A model generated the notes under the pieces. It saw only the letters and a program-made list of their open reading frames with translations. It had not been told where the DNA came from and made no database searches. Of a DNA stretch of 64,000 bases, positions 42,301 through 52,469 are shown one piece after another. Position 1 is the stretch's first letter, and each line of letters opens with the position of its first letter. Made by a program: the position numbers and the translations under genes. Source of the stretch: Notamacropus eugenii (Eukaryota > Chordata > Mammalia > Diprotodontia > Macropodidae); assembly GCF_028372415.1 (NCBI RefSeq), contig NC_092875.1, positions 191,795,522 through 191,859,521 of the forward strand. Reading direction: 5' to 3'.

Positions 42301-44589
42301 GCTTAGCACTGTTCACAATTACATGTAGACATTTTCCAGAATATTTATCTTTATTGGACATCTAAATCCCAAAAGCTTCTTATTCTTGAAAGAAACAGGG
42401 ATACCCAGAAAAAAACCAGACCAATTACTGTAAGGATTTCCCCTTGCTTCTCCCCTCCACCAAAAGTCCTTCCTAACAAACTGTGACTTGTACCTTCCTT
42501 GGGCAAGATTGGGATTCTTCTTGGGTAGAATACAATAAGTTTTTGGCTCCTTCACTCTGCTCTACTCATCTCCAATCTGATGGAACAACTTAATTGAGCC
42601 ACACCACTTCTTTCTCCCAGCTTGCTTGGCTCTTGATTGAATATTCTGGGGTGACTTACTCCACTAACAAAGCACATAAGCGGCTGGTTAGGAGAACAGG
42701 CTTTTTGGAGGAGAAAGAAAGAGATGCTCTTCCTTGATTGGATAATTTGGTTATTGTATTTTTCTGAAGTGGTTTAACTTTACTGCATTTACATTCACTG
42801 CATTTCCAAATGCAGCAGATTTGTCGAAAGGCTTTCCTTTTCAAAGAGCTTTGATGTAAATATGTTCCCCCTCTTTTGTGAATGTGTTGCTTTCCTCCAG
42901 GGAGGTACTTCACCTTATTAGGGATTTCTTGGGCTCCTAGGTTGGCCAGAATAGAGGGACATGCAGGGCAACAGCAATCCATAAAAACATGAGACTTGCC
43001 CAAGAGAGTTTGGGGTTTGATTTCAATGTGTTCCCCTTGTATTTTTATGAAGCATCTGTGAAACTTGAGAAACTGCAGGAATGCTTTTAAAAGTATGGCT
43101 CCTGACCAAGGAAGGAATTGTTGAAAGTCAAAAGTGTAATGGAGCCTGGAAACTCTTGAACAGATGTAGCAGGTGTAAACACGTTTCCTTATCTTGGTGT
43201 CTGGATTTTACATCCTCCTACAAGATTTTCTGTATTACAGAAAAAGGTTATTTGTACAGATGGTAAACTGTTAAAATGCCCAGAAGGTTCAAGCTCATCT
43301 GTGCTTGTGAAGACGGGGAGGATTCTGCTTGGTCTGACTCACAGGTGTTTGGAAAGCTCAGAATTAGTTTCAGGTTCTTTGGTTTTGCTTTGTTTTAACA
43401 GATGCCTCAGGTTATACATCCAAAGTATGCAGAATCCACTCTTCGTGGTGTCCAAGTGTTTAAAACCAAAAAGAGTTGTCCCTAGAGCAAAGAGGTGGGC
43501 CTGAGTTGTTGGCACTGAACTATAGTCATTATAAATGGAGGCTCTGGGCCGCTGCTGTCCCTGGACTGCTGCTGCCACTGTTTTCTTCCTGACTCACTGA
43601 GCTGCTTCTGGTCACTGGCTCACTGCTCTCCTGCTCATCTCGGTTCTGATCACAAGTTCTTTTTGGCAGGATGACTCCATTACTTCTCCCTTGTAACCTC
43701 CCCAGATCCTGCCACCATCTCTGTCAGCCTGTGGCAACAGCAGGTGCAGACAGAAGATGACCACATGCTTTCAGTCATTACTGTGGAAATAGCAGCAGTA
43801 TTAGGAAGGGTGAGTGGGATGAAGGGAGAAGGGATAGGAAATGCAATAGGGACGGGTCAGCAGCAGGAAGGAAGAAAATAGTGGTATTAGGAATGGCCAG
43901 GACTAGCCCACTGAATATTGAGGAAATAGGCAGCATTTGTTTTCTCTAGCTTAACATTTCATTTGTATGATTCACTTTGATTCCTCTATTTCTTCTTGAT
44001 TTTTTCCTGTCTTATACTATATTATTTTTCTATGGGATTTTGCCCAACACCTCAGAGATGTTAACTGCTAACTTCTAAAATATGTGCTCTCTCCTGGGGC
44101 AATTTGTACTTAAAACATAGTAGGTGCTTAATACATTTGTCCCCCATTTCCCTCCCTCCTTCTCAAATTCTTCCTTATATGTAACATCTGCATCTAAGGT
44201 TGAACCTGGAGTCAGCGTAGGATTGCCAAAATTAGGGATATTTGGGGGCACACTCTAGAAAATCCTGTAAATGTGAAATTCCATAAAACATATTTCCAAA
44301 ATCTAGGGCATACCTATGCAGAGTTCTGGCTGATAGCACATGTCCAGTATCATGTGCAGCAGTGGCAATCTTGCTTTTCATGATGAGCAACAGTGGCAAA
44401 TTGGGTCTAACTATATGAGCTCATTTCCCTAGTAGCAAAAGCCACCTGTGAGCCTGCTTGAGCCATGAAGGGGGAAGGCCACAGCTGGTAAATGATTGAG
44501 CCAACTTCCTCAATGAGAAAGGAAAGAGTATGGATACTGGGCTGAGGAATGAACTATGAACTAACTAGCACTCAGATCCATTCCTGCCT
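42301..44589. other. Mostly unique region, weak exon or promoter hints
   Basis: Two kilobases with little repeat (one L2 terminus, CATAGTAGGTGCTTAATACA, at 44,116). A polypyrimidine-AG (TTTGCTTTGTTTTAACAG) at 43,401 opens a 27-codon frame, MPQVIHPKYAESTLRGVQVF then KTKKSCP plus stop. CATTATAAATGGAGG at 43,529 resembles a TATA box, with GC-rich CTGCTG words downstream. None amounts to a gene call. Confidence 0.3.
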
Positions 44590-44730
44590 TGATTCCTTAC
44601 TCACTGTCATCTAAAATAAATCATTCATTTCTCTGCTTTGTGCCTCAGTCTCCCCATCTGTAAAGCAAGGATGCTGTTTTTGGCCTTGCTCACAGGTACC
44701 TTGTAAGAACTAACACAGAGAAGTAATTAT
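44590..44730 (+). mobile_element. MIR SINE fragment, sense
   Basis: GTGCCTCAGTCTCCCCATCT with GTAAAGCAAGGATG, then CTCACAGGTACCTTGTAAGA. Confidence 0.75.
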
Positions 44731-44959
44731 GAATCCCCTTCAAAGGTATATAAAAGGTCTATAAAAGATTATATAAAGGGATAATAAGAATAATGAAAAT
44801 TTTGGCCCAAGAATATATTCTCTAGAATATAAGGAACACACGCACATATTCCCTAGAATATATATAGAATACATATTGCTAGGAAGAAACTTATGGATCA
44901 TCTAGGTCTGATACCTGCATATAGCTTATTTACATATAGGTATTTTCATTTTTCTCTCC

Positions 44960-45065
44960 CTTTAGATTGTGAGCTCCTTGAGGATATGGGTTGTCTTTTA
45001 CCTTTCTTTGTATTGTGTAGCACAATGCCTAGCACGTAGTAGGAGCTTGCTAAATGTTTTTTGAT
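44960..45065 (+). mobile_element. L2 3' terminus, sense
   Basis: TTAGATTGTGAGCTCCTTGA, GCACAATGCCTAGCACGTAG, TAGGAGCTTGCTAAATG. An antisense MIR scrap follows to about 45,112. Confidence 0.92.
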
Positions 45066-45264
45066 AGACACCTCATTTTCCAGATAAAGAAATTGTGGAG
45101 CAGAGCAAAATACCCTTGACAAAAGAAAAGAAAGTACATGAAAACAAAATAGAACACCAAAAAAGTGGTTTTTCTGAGTCTTTTTTTCTATGCACATACA
45201 TTAATTCCTTCAGTATTTCAATAGACTTGTATGAGCAGTGGCATGGGTGCAGGTAATGGCATGT

Positions 45265-45455
45265 TTTAGAGGCAGTTGTGGTATAATGGGTCAAGTACAG
45301 TCAGAAAGATGTGGGTTCAATACCTATTTCAGTCATTTCCTATCTATAAGACCCTGAATGACTTTTCTGGGCCTCATCTGTAAAGTGAAAGGGTTGGACT
45401 AAATTGCCTCTGCATTCCCTTCCAATTCTGAATCTATGATTCTCTGTTCCTGTGA
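45265..45455 (+). mobile_element. MIR3/tRNA-type SINE, sense
   Basis: AGAGGCAGTTGTGGTATAAT (head), GATGTGGGTTCAATACC (box B), GGGCCTCATCTGTAAAGTGA, CCCTTCCAATTCTGAATCTA with TGATTCTCTG. Not a functional tRNA gene: no cloverleaf. Confidence 0.85.
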
Positions 45456-46020
45456 TCCTTCCACACCATCTCATTCTCTGTGATCTCTATCCATGTCATT
45501 CAATGATCCTCCCTAGAAAACCCACTCAATGATTTTAGAGGCCTCACTTGGGTTCTTTTACAATATTCTATTTTATAAAAAAAAATATAGACTATTTGAT
45601 GAATACCATGATAAATCAGGGAGTTCATCGATTTTCCTCCATGCTTACTTCATAGCCCACCTCCCTCCTTTTCCAGCCACACAGGTCCCCAGAAATGTTT
45701 TTTAGCCTACTTATCATGCACATCTTTGTTGGCAGTCAACCTAGAATGGTGCCAACAAGTCTTTGTCTCAGACTGCCAAAATTGAGAGGGTACTCACAGT
45801 ATTTCCAGTCCTCCAGCAGCATAGAAAAAAAAATGAGGTTATCACCCAGTTAACAAGAATAATGAGTTAACATAGGAAGCTGCCAGATGTCAAATGCTTC
45901 TTCCCTTGGGCTGCCTCACACTGCAGGTGAACTACTCCCACTTACTCTCCTCCCATGACAGAGCAGCTTTGCTCATTGTTAGTAATCTGCTGAAGCTTAC
46001 TTTGCCCCTCTAGGTTATTC
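45456..46020. other. Unassigned sequence
   Basis: No repeat recognised; A-runs at 45,580 and 45,827. Confidence 0.3.
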
Positions 46021-46023
46021 CAT

Positions 46024-46027
<4 letters not shown>

Positions 46028-46098
<71 letters not shown>
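46028..46098. repeat. (TG)n then (AG)n microsatellite
   Basis: 17 TG units switch through AA to 17 AG units. Same TG-to-AG architecture as 13,327. Confidence 0.97.
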
Positions 46099-46101
<3 letters not shown>

Positions 46102-46194
46102 ATGGGGGGGAAGCACTTGTGAATTTTGTTCTTTGGAGTTTCTGGCCTTCCATGATGATTCACAGCTATAAAATGTCACTGAGAGAATATTGAT

Positions 46195-46700
46195 ATTTAA
46201 ATTCAATTTAATTCCACAAACATTTATTAAGTGCTTACTATTTTGGCTCAGTGGATAGAGTGGCTGGCCTTGAATCAGGAAGACCTGAGTTCAGATTTGG
46301 CCTCAGACACTTATGAGCTATGTGACCCTGGGCAAGTCATTTAACCTCTGCTTGCCTTAATTCACTGGAGAAGAAAATGGCAAACCCCTCCAGTATCTTT
46401 GCCAAGAAAACCCTATGGACAGTTTTGGCTTGGTATGATCCACAGGATCACAGAGAGTTGGATCCATGGAACAACTGCACACAACATTACAACCACTGCG
46501 CTAGGATCAGGGGATGCACAGATGAAAAGCAAAGAGGTCTCTGCACTCAAAGCGCTAACATTTTACTAGGGGGTTAAAAATGTACACAAATAAATACATT
46601 CAAAGTATGTAAAAAATAATTTCAAGAGGGATAGAGGATTTGGACTGGAGATATTCAGGACAGACCATATGTAGGAGGTAGAACTTGGCTTCTAAGGAAG
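46195..46700 (-). mobile_element. L2 antisense split by a SINE
   Basis: CACAAACATTTATTAAGTGC with TTACTATTTT (46,210-46,244) is the L2 terminus. After the SINE, CACTGCGCTAGGATCAGGGG, AAAGAGGTCTCTGCACTCAA and CAAATAAATACATTC continue it. Confidence 0.85.
46246..46484 (+). mobile_element. tRNA-derived SINE with RTE-like tail, in L2
   Basis: GGCTCAGTGGATAGAGTGGC, GACCTGAGTTCAGATTTGGC, TATGTGACCCTGGGCAAGTC, CAAACCCCTCCAGTATCTTT, tail CACAGAGAGTTGGATCCATG. Little diverged. Confidence 0.93.
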
Positions 46701-46754
46701 CTAAAAATGACCTAATGCAGAAATGTAGAAGGACAGTATAGAAATAGGGAATTA

Positions 46755-47100
46755 TGCTAATCAATGAATAAATCAGTAAATATTTACTAAGTGCCTGCTA
46801 TGTGTCAAGTCAGATCATGGAGATACAAAAAGAGTCAAAAGATAGTCCCTACCCTCAAGGAACTTAAAACCTGCTTATATAATAATCTATTTATGCAAAG
46901 ACACTGGGACAGAAGATGGAATGTTGTATATGTGAAGTAGCTAGAAGGCATTTGAATTGAACAGAGTACATGAGAAGGGCATGCTATGAAATGAGGTAGG
47001 GGGCAGCCAGACAGTGGAGGGCTTTCAATGCTCTTTAGGTTGGATTTTTGTGTAAGAGAGAAGCTTGGGATCATTAAAAGAGTGGCTTACTTTCCCAAGT
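46755..47100 (-). mobile_element. Second L2, antisense
   Basis: AAATATTTACTAAGTGCCTG, GATAGTCCCTACCCTCAAGG, CAGACAGTGGAGGGCTTTCA, GGTTGGATTTTTGTGTAAGA. Internal deletions between blocks. Confidence 0.85.
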
Positions 47101-47629
47101 TGGATCCAGTCTGATCTCTTCTTCCTCTTCAATTCTGGATATGACTCATTGTCCATCCACAGCACCTATGGAAGATGCATGTGTACTGATCTCCTAACTC
47201 AGTGGCCTGTTGTAGTCTAGATAAAATGAATTGTAAGCATCCTTAATCTGCTAAATTTGGGGCCCGTTGGTGGTTCAGATACAGGCCAAGTAACCCTCTT
47301 GTCCATTCTTCATGTCCCTGAATTAGCCTTGAATTCTACTTTTTCACATCTTTCCTCTTTCCGATTAATAAAGCATTCTTGTGCAATACAATCCATTACT
47401 TTGTATCATAGTTAATCATCCATCCCTTTACTAGATGTAATGTTATACACTCCCCCTCTCCCAAACCCCTAAAAACGGGTGTACATACAGAGAGACACTT
47501 AATATATTGTGGAGTGAAAGAGAATCATGATGCTCTGGAAATACTAAAGTCCCAGGCATGCCTCCTGCCTTTGTTCGATGTCTTTATTTTAAGGAAGTCA
47601 AGGCTTAAAAATTATTTTGTTAATTTCTT
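47101..47629. other. Unassigned sequence
   Basis: Unique, with an AATAAAGCATTC word at 47,367. C-rich CTCCCCCTCTCCC at 47,450. Confidence 0.3.
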
Positions 47630-48560
47630 TAAGACGAGCACAAGGACAAAATTTGTTCTTCATGCTTTTAGGAGAAACCATACTCCATAATGCAAAAACA
47701 CTATATGTGAGGGATGATAAAGCACCACCATTGGGCACCTTAGGGAAATAATCGCAATATTTTCCCCCTAGAATACACCCCATCTAGAGAGCGATGCCAC
47801 TGTAAAGAATCATAAGGGACAAATAAATCACAGAAGGAAATTGAGAAGTGGCATCCGAAGTCTTTGCAGTGGGGTCGGTGGAAATGAGCTCCTGGCTTCC
47901 TGAGAATCAAAGCAGGAGCCTGCCCTCAGCTAGGCTGGGGAGGGAGGGAGAGGCGGGGCTGTCTCACCAAACAATGCGTACACAGGAGCCCCTCTGAGAC
48001 TGTGTTTGCCTGGGAGCAGCTTAGAGGGCCTGGTTTCCTGGCAACCAGCCACTGAGTCTTCCTCGGTGGAGTCTCATCTGCCCCTAGAGGGAGCCCATTG
48101 GCTGTCAGCCTCCTCCAGAGCCCTGGGTTTAACTAGCTTTCTTTGGGACAGCAGCCTGGCGCTCCCGAGAGCTCTACTGCAGCATCAGTCGGGAGGACTG
48201 GTGGAAGGCGGACCGTGGGCTGGTGAAGCCTAGATACGGCGATCCTAGACTTAAACTCCAGCGATCGCTGATGGACAGTTATAGAATATTCCTTACACGT
48301 ATCAGGTGTAAATGCTGTTCCTGGATTCCGGCCCTGAAAAGCTCATGCTCTGTAGAGTCACTATGTAGCTGGTTTTTAATGTTTGGGTTCTTGTTTTGTA
48401 AGCTTAAACCAAGTCACTTCCCTCCGTATTTTCAAATTTCACCCGGAGGTTGGGTTTTATTCTCAGGAAATGATATGTGTAATTTCACCTTTCCATTGAG
48501 GTGTTTTCTAATAATCAGCATTTTATATCGTACAGCCCTGGAGAACTCCGATGTGTAACT
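47630..48560 (+). promoter_or_regulatory. CpG-dense region, candidate promoter / first exon
   Basis: By eye more than 20 CpGs within about 930 bp, against very sparse CpG elsewhere. A GC box GAGGCGGGGC sits at 47,950-47,959 and an inverted CCAAT box (ATTGG) at 48,097-48,101; no TATA box. A perfect palindrome CAGCGATCGCTG lies at 48,259-48,270. TE-free. An ATG at 48,271 opens a 95-codon Cys-rich frame (MDSYRIFLTRIRCKCC…) to 48,558, but its Kozak context is poor and it is more likely transcribed non-coding or 5' UTR sequence. Orientation (plus) rests on the possible exons downstream. Confidence 0.4.
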
Positions 48561-49349
48561 GGAAGTTGACCCCAACATGCCCTGCAGCCCAACTCAGGCT
48601 GTGGGGAATAACAATTCTACCACAAAGGGTAAAAGTGGATTGGAAAAGTTCACTATGGGGTAGAAGTTCTGTGTGGATGTCTGTTGTAAATACATAAGAG
48701 CAGTGAGGAAAGTGTACTTCCTTGCATAGCCTAGCCTTCGCCTTGACTTTCCTTCTACTATATTACATGAGACTCCAAAAAATTTAATTTATAATCGGCA
48801 CCCCCTAAACCCACCCCTTAAAAGATTCCAATCTGTACCCCCACCCCAAGCCCACCCCTTCAAACATTCAAAGAAATCTTAGATCTTAATGGTTCCAATT
48901 TACATCTGATTAGTAATGACTCCGTGAGAGGAGCTATTGAATTACTATTGTATCAAATTGCTATATATGTATGTTTGCTATATTATTAAACATATTATAT
49001 ATATAGTAATATACATATTGCTATACGTAGTAATGCATATGTATCAATTACTATAGTATTGGATTACTATTGAATTGTGAGCTGGACCAAAAGGACCTCT
49101 AACCTGTGGATGATCAGAGCCAAACAGAGCAGGGAAGAGACAAGAGAGTCAGGAATCAAACGGAAGTGTAATTTCAAAGTGAGGGAAATGGCTTGTAAAC
49201 AAGGAGGCAAATTAGACACATATGCTGAGGCCTGCCCGTAGTCGGGGGCAGATCTCAACCCTTAATAGTAGTGGCTAGAGAGTGAGTTGTGGCCCTGATG
49301 ATGGGGGGGCGGGTAACAGTGACAATGTGACAAGTTTGATTCATAGCAG
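48561..49349. other. Unassigned; C-rich duplication and AT-rich patch
   Basis: 48,798-48,865 holds two imperfect copies of a CCCACCCCTTMAAA unit. 48,955-49,075 is TATA/TAGTAA-rich. 49,075-49,340 is unique and slightly GC-richer. Confidence 0.35.
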
Positions 49350-49423
49350 GGCTTCATGACAGGAACTTGTCCGAGCTCAAGGAACACCTGGTGCTGGTCA
49401 AAGAGGGTGAGATCATCCAGTGG
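49350..49423 (+). CDS. Possible internal exon (74 nt)
   Basis: Acceptor-like TTTGATTCATAGCAG precedes it, and donor-like TGG|GTGAGC follows. The 24-codon frame starts after two bases: LHDRNLSELKEHL then VLVKEGEIIQW, an amphipathic, Glu/Lys/Leu-rich helix pattern typical of real protein. It ends on a codon boundary, compatible with the phase-0 segment at 50,119. The polypyrimidine tract is poor. No family recognised, so this is inference from composition and borders only. Confidence 0.25.
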
Positions 49424-50118
49424 GTGAGCGCAAAGGATTGTTGTTATGCCTAGCTCAGGGCATAGCTCGCTTGCTGGGCCTTAGCTCTGGAAAACAGGGT
49501 GTCTCCTCCTATCTTGACACAACCAATCACCAAAGTACACGGATGAGAACTCCTCCAAAATGTATCCAGCATTCAAAACGGTCATGCTGGCTGAAAAGAA
49601 GACTTGAAAAGAAAAGAAGAAACCAAGACTCACTTTGCCTTTAGCCAAGATCCTGTCAAAACTTAGCTGTGGGAAGAATCCCAGCGCTTCAGGGCTCCCC
49701 TCTCCCCATCCTCTTTTGTTTCTCACACTTTCATTTATTCTTTCAGAGATGCAGTAAGTTCCAAATTCTACTTAGGCCAAAGGAACTTCAAAGGTTTCAC
49801 AGAGAAAGCACTCAGTGACTTGAATGAGACCAAAGTGCTTGAAAGGAAAAGCCAAGAAGTGGTCTGTGTGTATCTGTGTGTGCATGAACATGTTCACACA
49901 CATGTTTTTAACATTAATTTTCCTAACAGTTCAAGAGGAGAGAGTGGAGAGGTTTGCGAATGTCATAAATATGTTTCTTCTTTTGTAAACCTCTTCACTT
50001 CTGTGTATTTCTATAAGGCAAATGAAGTTCCTATTTTCTGGGACTATGTTGATCTAGTCTGGTAAAGGATGAAATCCTCTGATTCCTAGAATTTTACCAT
50101 GCCCTCTTGACATTTCAG
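49424..50118. other. Possible intron / unassigned
   Basis: No repeat recognised. Frames of 74-81 codons are present but without motif. Confidence 0.3.
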
Positions 50119-50232
50119 TTGAACCTCTGGAGTGGAATGATAGTATCTGTTCTTCCCTCCTCAGATGCTAATGAGATCTCCTTAGTCTGTGGATGGACAC
50201 AATTCCCCAAGGAGGGGGCAGTTGGTCTTATG
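50119..50232 (+). CDS. Possible internal exon (114 nt, phase 0)
   Basis: Acceptor CTCTTGACATTTCAG and a good donor ATG|GTAAGG bound 38 open codons (LNLWSGMIVSVL … FPKEGAVGLM). A second acceptor-like TTCCCTCCTCAG lies inside at 50,163. Length divisible by three; phase matches the end of 49,350-49,423. No domain recognised. Confidence 0.22.
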
Positions 50233-51149
50233 GTAAGGTTTTCTCTCAAGTGCTTGCTTTTGCCATTCTTTAGTAATTACTTGCATATGGGAAATAAAAG
50301 AGTTCATTTGAGTCCACTGTGTTGCAATCAGGATCTGGCAGTACCAAACAGTCAATGACTACGCAAATGAAATGATGGCAAATCTATAAAACAAAACAAA
50401 ACAAAAAAACAGCAAGAGAGAAAGACACAATGATGATGTTTTCCCTCTCTAAGAAAAACAACTGCAACCAAACAACAACTTTCTTTGGTCTTGTTATTTG
50501 AAGGAGTCTTCTCAAATTCTTTACAGGAGTCTTCTCAGATTCAGACTTCCTTCATTCTTTTTGATTGTTGGATGACACTGGATGCCATTCACCTAATTAT
50601 AAGGTTTTTATATTTTTTTTATTTTTTAAGAATTCTCTTTGATGCATTAAGCTATAAGAAAATAGAAATCTTTTTTAAAAACTACTTATTTGATTAGCAG
50701 AGTGTTACCTCATATACTATTTTGAAGATAGCCAAAGTAGAAAATTGAACATTAACTCCCTTCTTTTCTGAGTGTAAAAACTGAGTTTGCTGATATGGCT
50801 ACAGGATGTAAGGGAATTCACATTCCAGACAAGAAAGAAATTAAAATTATCTTTCCCTCTCCTTGGCTTTAACAAAAGACCCATCTCTCTACTTTGCCCT
50901 CCCTTTCACCTTAACTTCCATAACACCTGGGGTTTGCTGTTGCTTGATATGGGTGACTTATCTTAATGATGATTTCATTTTTCAAAAGGTGAAGGAAATA
51001 AGGAGAGATATAATTATAGCCCTAATTCTGACCCATAGGGAGGAACTGGGTGTTGAAGTAGAAATGATGGGAACCTTGACAGGAAGTGAAAAATCTCATT
51101 GAATTTGTAATGGAAAAGGAGAGAAGTCTGGAAATAATCTGGTTGATAT
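50233..51149. other. Unassigned sequence
   Basis: Includes an AAAAC-rich run (50,387-50,411). No repeat family; frames under 85 codons. Confidence 0.3.
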
Positions 51150-51228
51150 GTCTATATCTATATCTATATCTTTACCTATCTATCTATAGGTAGATAGATA
51201 AATAGATTTACATCTATATCTATCTATC
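51150..51228. repeat. (TATC)n / (GATA)n with hairpin
   Basis: TATATC and TATC units invert to GATA units. TATCTATCTA (51,177-51,186) and TAGATAGATA (51,191-51,200) form a perfect 10-bp stem with a TAGG loop. Confidence 0.95.
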
Positions 51229-51467
51229 CCCTAGGTCTTGGGAAAGTAGAATTGAGGTAGGTAAGAGGAAGAAGGAAAACTGATTCACCAGGGCAATCAT
51301 CCAAGAGGAGTGGGAAATACTTAATGATATTTTAAAATAACCCCACATGAAAAAGGAGGAAACTTTCCAAAGAGAGCAATGTAGATGTACATGGCCACTT
51401 TGTAGATTTTTTTTTTTTTAAGGAGACATAGCTAAGTAGGAAGCAGAAACAGGTAATCTATATTCCA
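51229..51467. other. Unassigned sequence
   Basis: T(11) at 51,409. Nothing else recognised. Confidence 0.3.
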
Positions 51468-51752
51468 GTCAAACTGGACCTCTTGCCTTTTCCCATATGC
51501 AACATTATATCACCTTTCTCTGTGTTTTTGTGCCAGTCATCCTTTCATGCTTGGATTCCTCTCCTTCACTTCTGTTTTTTAGAATCCCTAGCTTCCTTCA
51601 AGTCTCAACTCAAATGCCACCTCATACATAAAACCTATTCTCTTAACTCCTCCCTCTATCTACCTTTTCCACCCACTATCCTAACCCCTTCCTGTACTGT
51701 TAATGCATTTTTTGCTCAATTTGAAGATCTTTCCCACCCATTAACAGGTCCA
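51468..51752 (+). mobile_element. L2 3' region, sense (part 1)
   Basis: TTCCAGTCAAACTGGACCTC, TTCAAGTCTCAACTCAAATG, CCACCTCATACATAAAACCT. Continues after the LTR-like insert at 52,164. Confidence 0.75.
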
Positions 51753-52163
51753 TGTGATCTACTTTAATAACATGGAAGCCTGTCACATGTAGTGGGAGGA
51801 GCCTGCTGTATGAGTAGAACAGGAAGGATGGAGCAGAGCTGGGAGGAAGTTGGTGAGAGTGGAGGAGAGAGGGGACACAGGTAAACATAGTTAGTCTTGT
51901 GAGTATTTGCTTGTGGGAAGGCCCCAGCGGGGGAAGGGGGAAGACTTGGGAATAACATTGTCCCCTACAGTGCTAATGTGTATTTGTTTCTTGGTTACTA
52001 TGATGGATTTGGCTTTCTGGTGTTGGAATTTGACTTTCTGGTGTCAGAATAAATGTTTTTCTTCTGTCTTCTATATGGAAAATCTATTATGCTTTGCAAT
52101 TCAGACCTTCTCCAGCATATTCATAGTTGCTGTTGGTACTGTGAATATTTCTTTGGCTGTACA
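51753..52163 (+). mobile_element. Solo LTR-like fossil in L2
   Basis: About 410 bp starting TGTGATCTACTTTAATAACA and ending TTTGGCTGTACA, with an AATAAA signal near 52,047. It recalls a common marsupial solo LTR (GGGAGGAGCCTGCTG, TTGACTTTCTGGTGTCAGAA). Borders are approximate and no target duplication is evident. No internal region. Younger than the L2. Confidence 0.55.
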
Positions 52164-52285
52164 CCCCTCCCCCAAATTATTTGTCCTTATAGTTTTACTT
52201 GTGTTTCTCTTATTTCCTCTAATAAAATGTAAACAAAAGATCAGGGACTATTTTGTTTCTGTCTCTTTAGCCCCGGCCTTGAAAA
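52164..52285 (+). mobile_element. L2 3' region, sense (part 2)
   Basis: AAAATGTAAACAAAAGATCA with GGGACTATTTTGTTTCTGTC and TCTTTAGCCCCGGCC. The terminus itself lies at 54,116-54,165 after the composite SINE. Confidence 0.75.
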
Positions 52286-52319
52286 AAACTCAGAAATTCT
52301 CAAAATGATTCTTTTTGTG

Positions 52320-52469
52320 AAGGCAAACTAGGTCATCTTTTGCCTCAATTCTCACCAAGCATTTAGCTACTGAATAGGCATTGCCTCAGACAAACTGAGA
52401 CCTGGGAAAGACTTTAGCTTAAAAGACCAAGGTGTCCCGCTGCATCCAAGTCCATCACCAGTCATCTTT
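52320..52469 (+). mobile_element. Composite SINE, sense (before L1)
   Basis: GCATTGCCTCAGACAAACTG with AGACCTGGGAAAGACTTTAG and CTGCATCCAAGTCCATCACC. Sense version of the 40,195 copy; it continues at 53,956. Confidence 0.85.

Noticed and set aside
43402-43485. 27-codon frame after a good acceptor as a terminal exon
   Set aside because: Too short, with no upstream partner exon and no poly-A signal close by. Mentioned only in the regional note.
45265-45340. tRNA gene
   Set aside because: Box-A and box-B-like words are present, but no cloverleaf forms and the SINE body follows directly.
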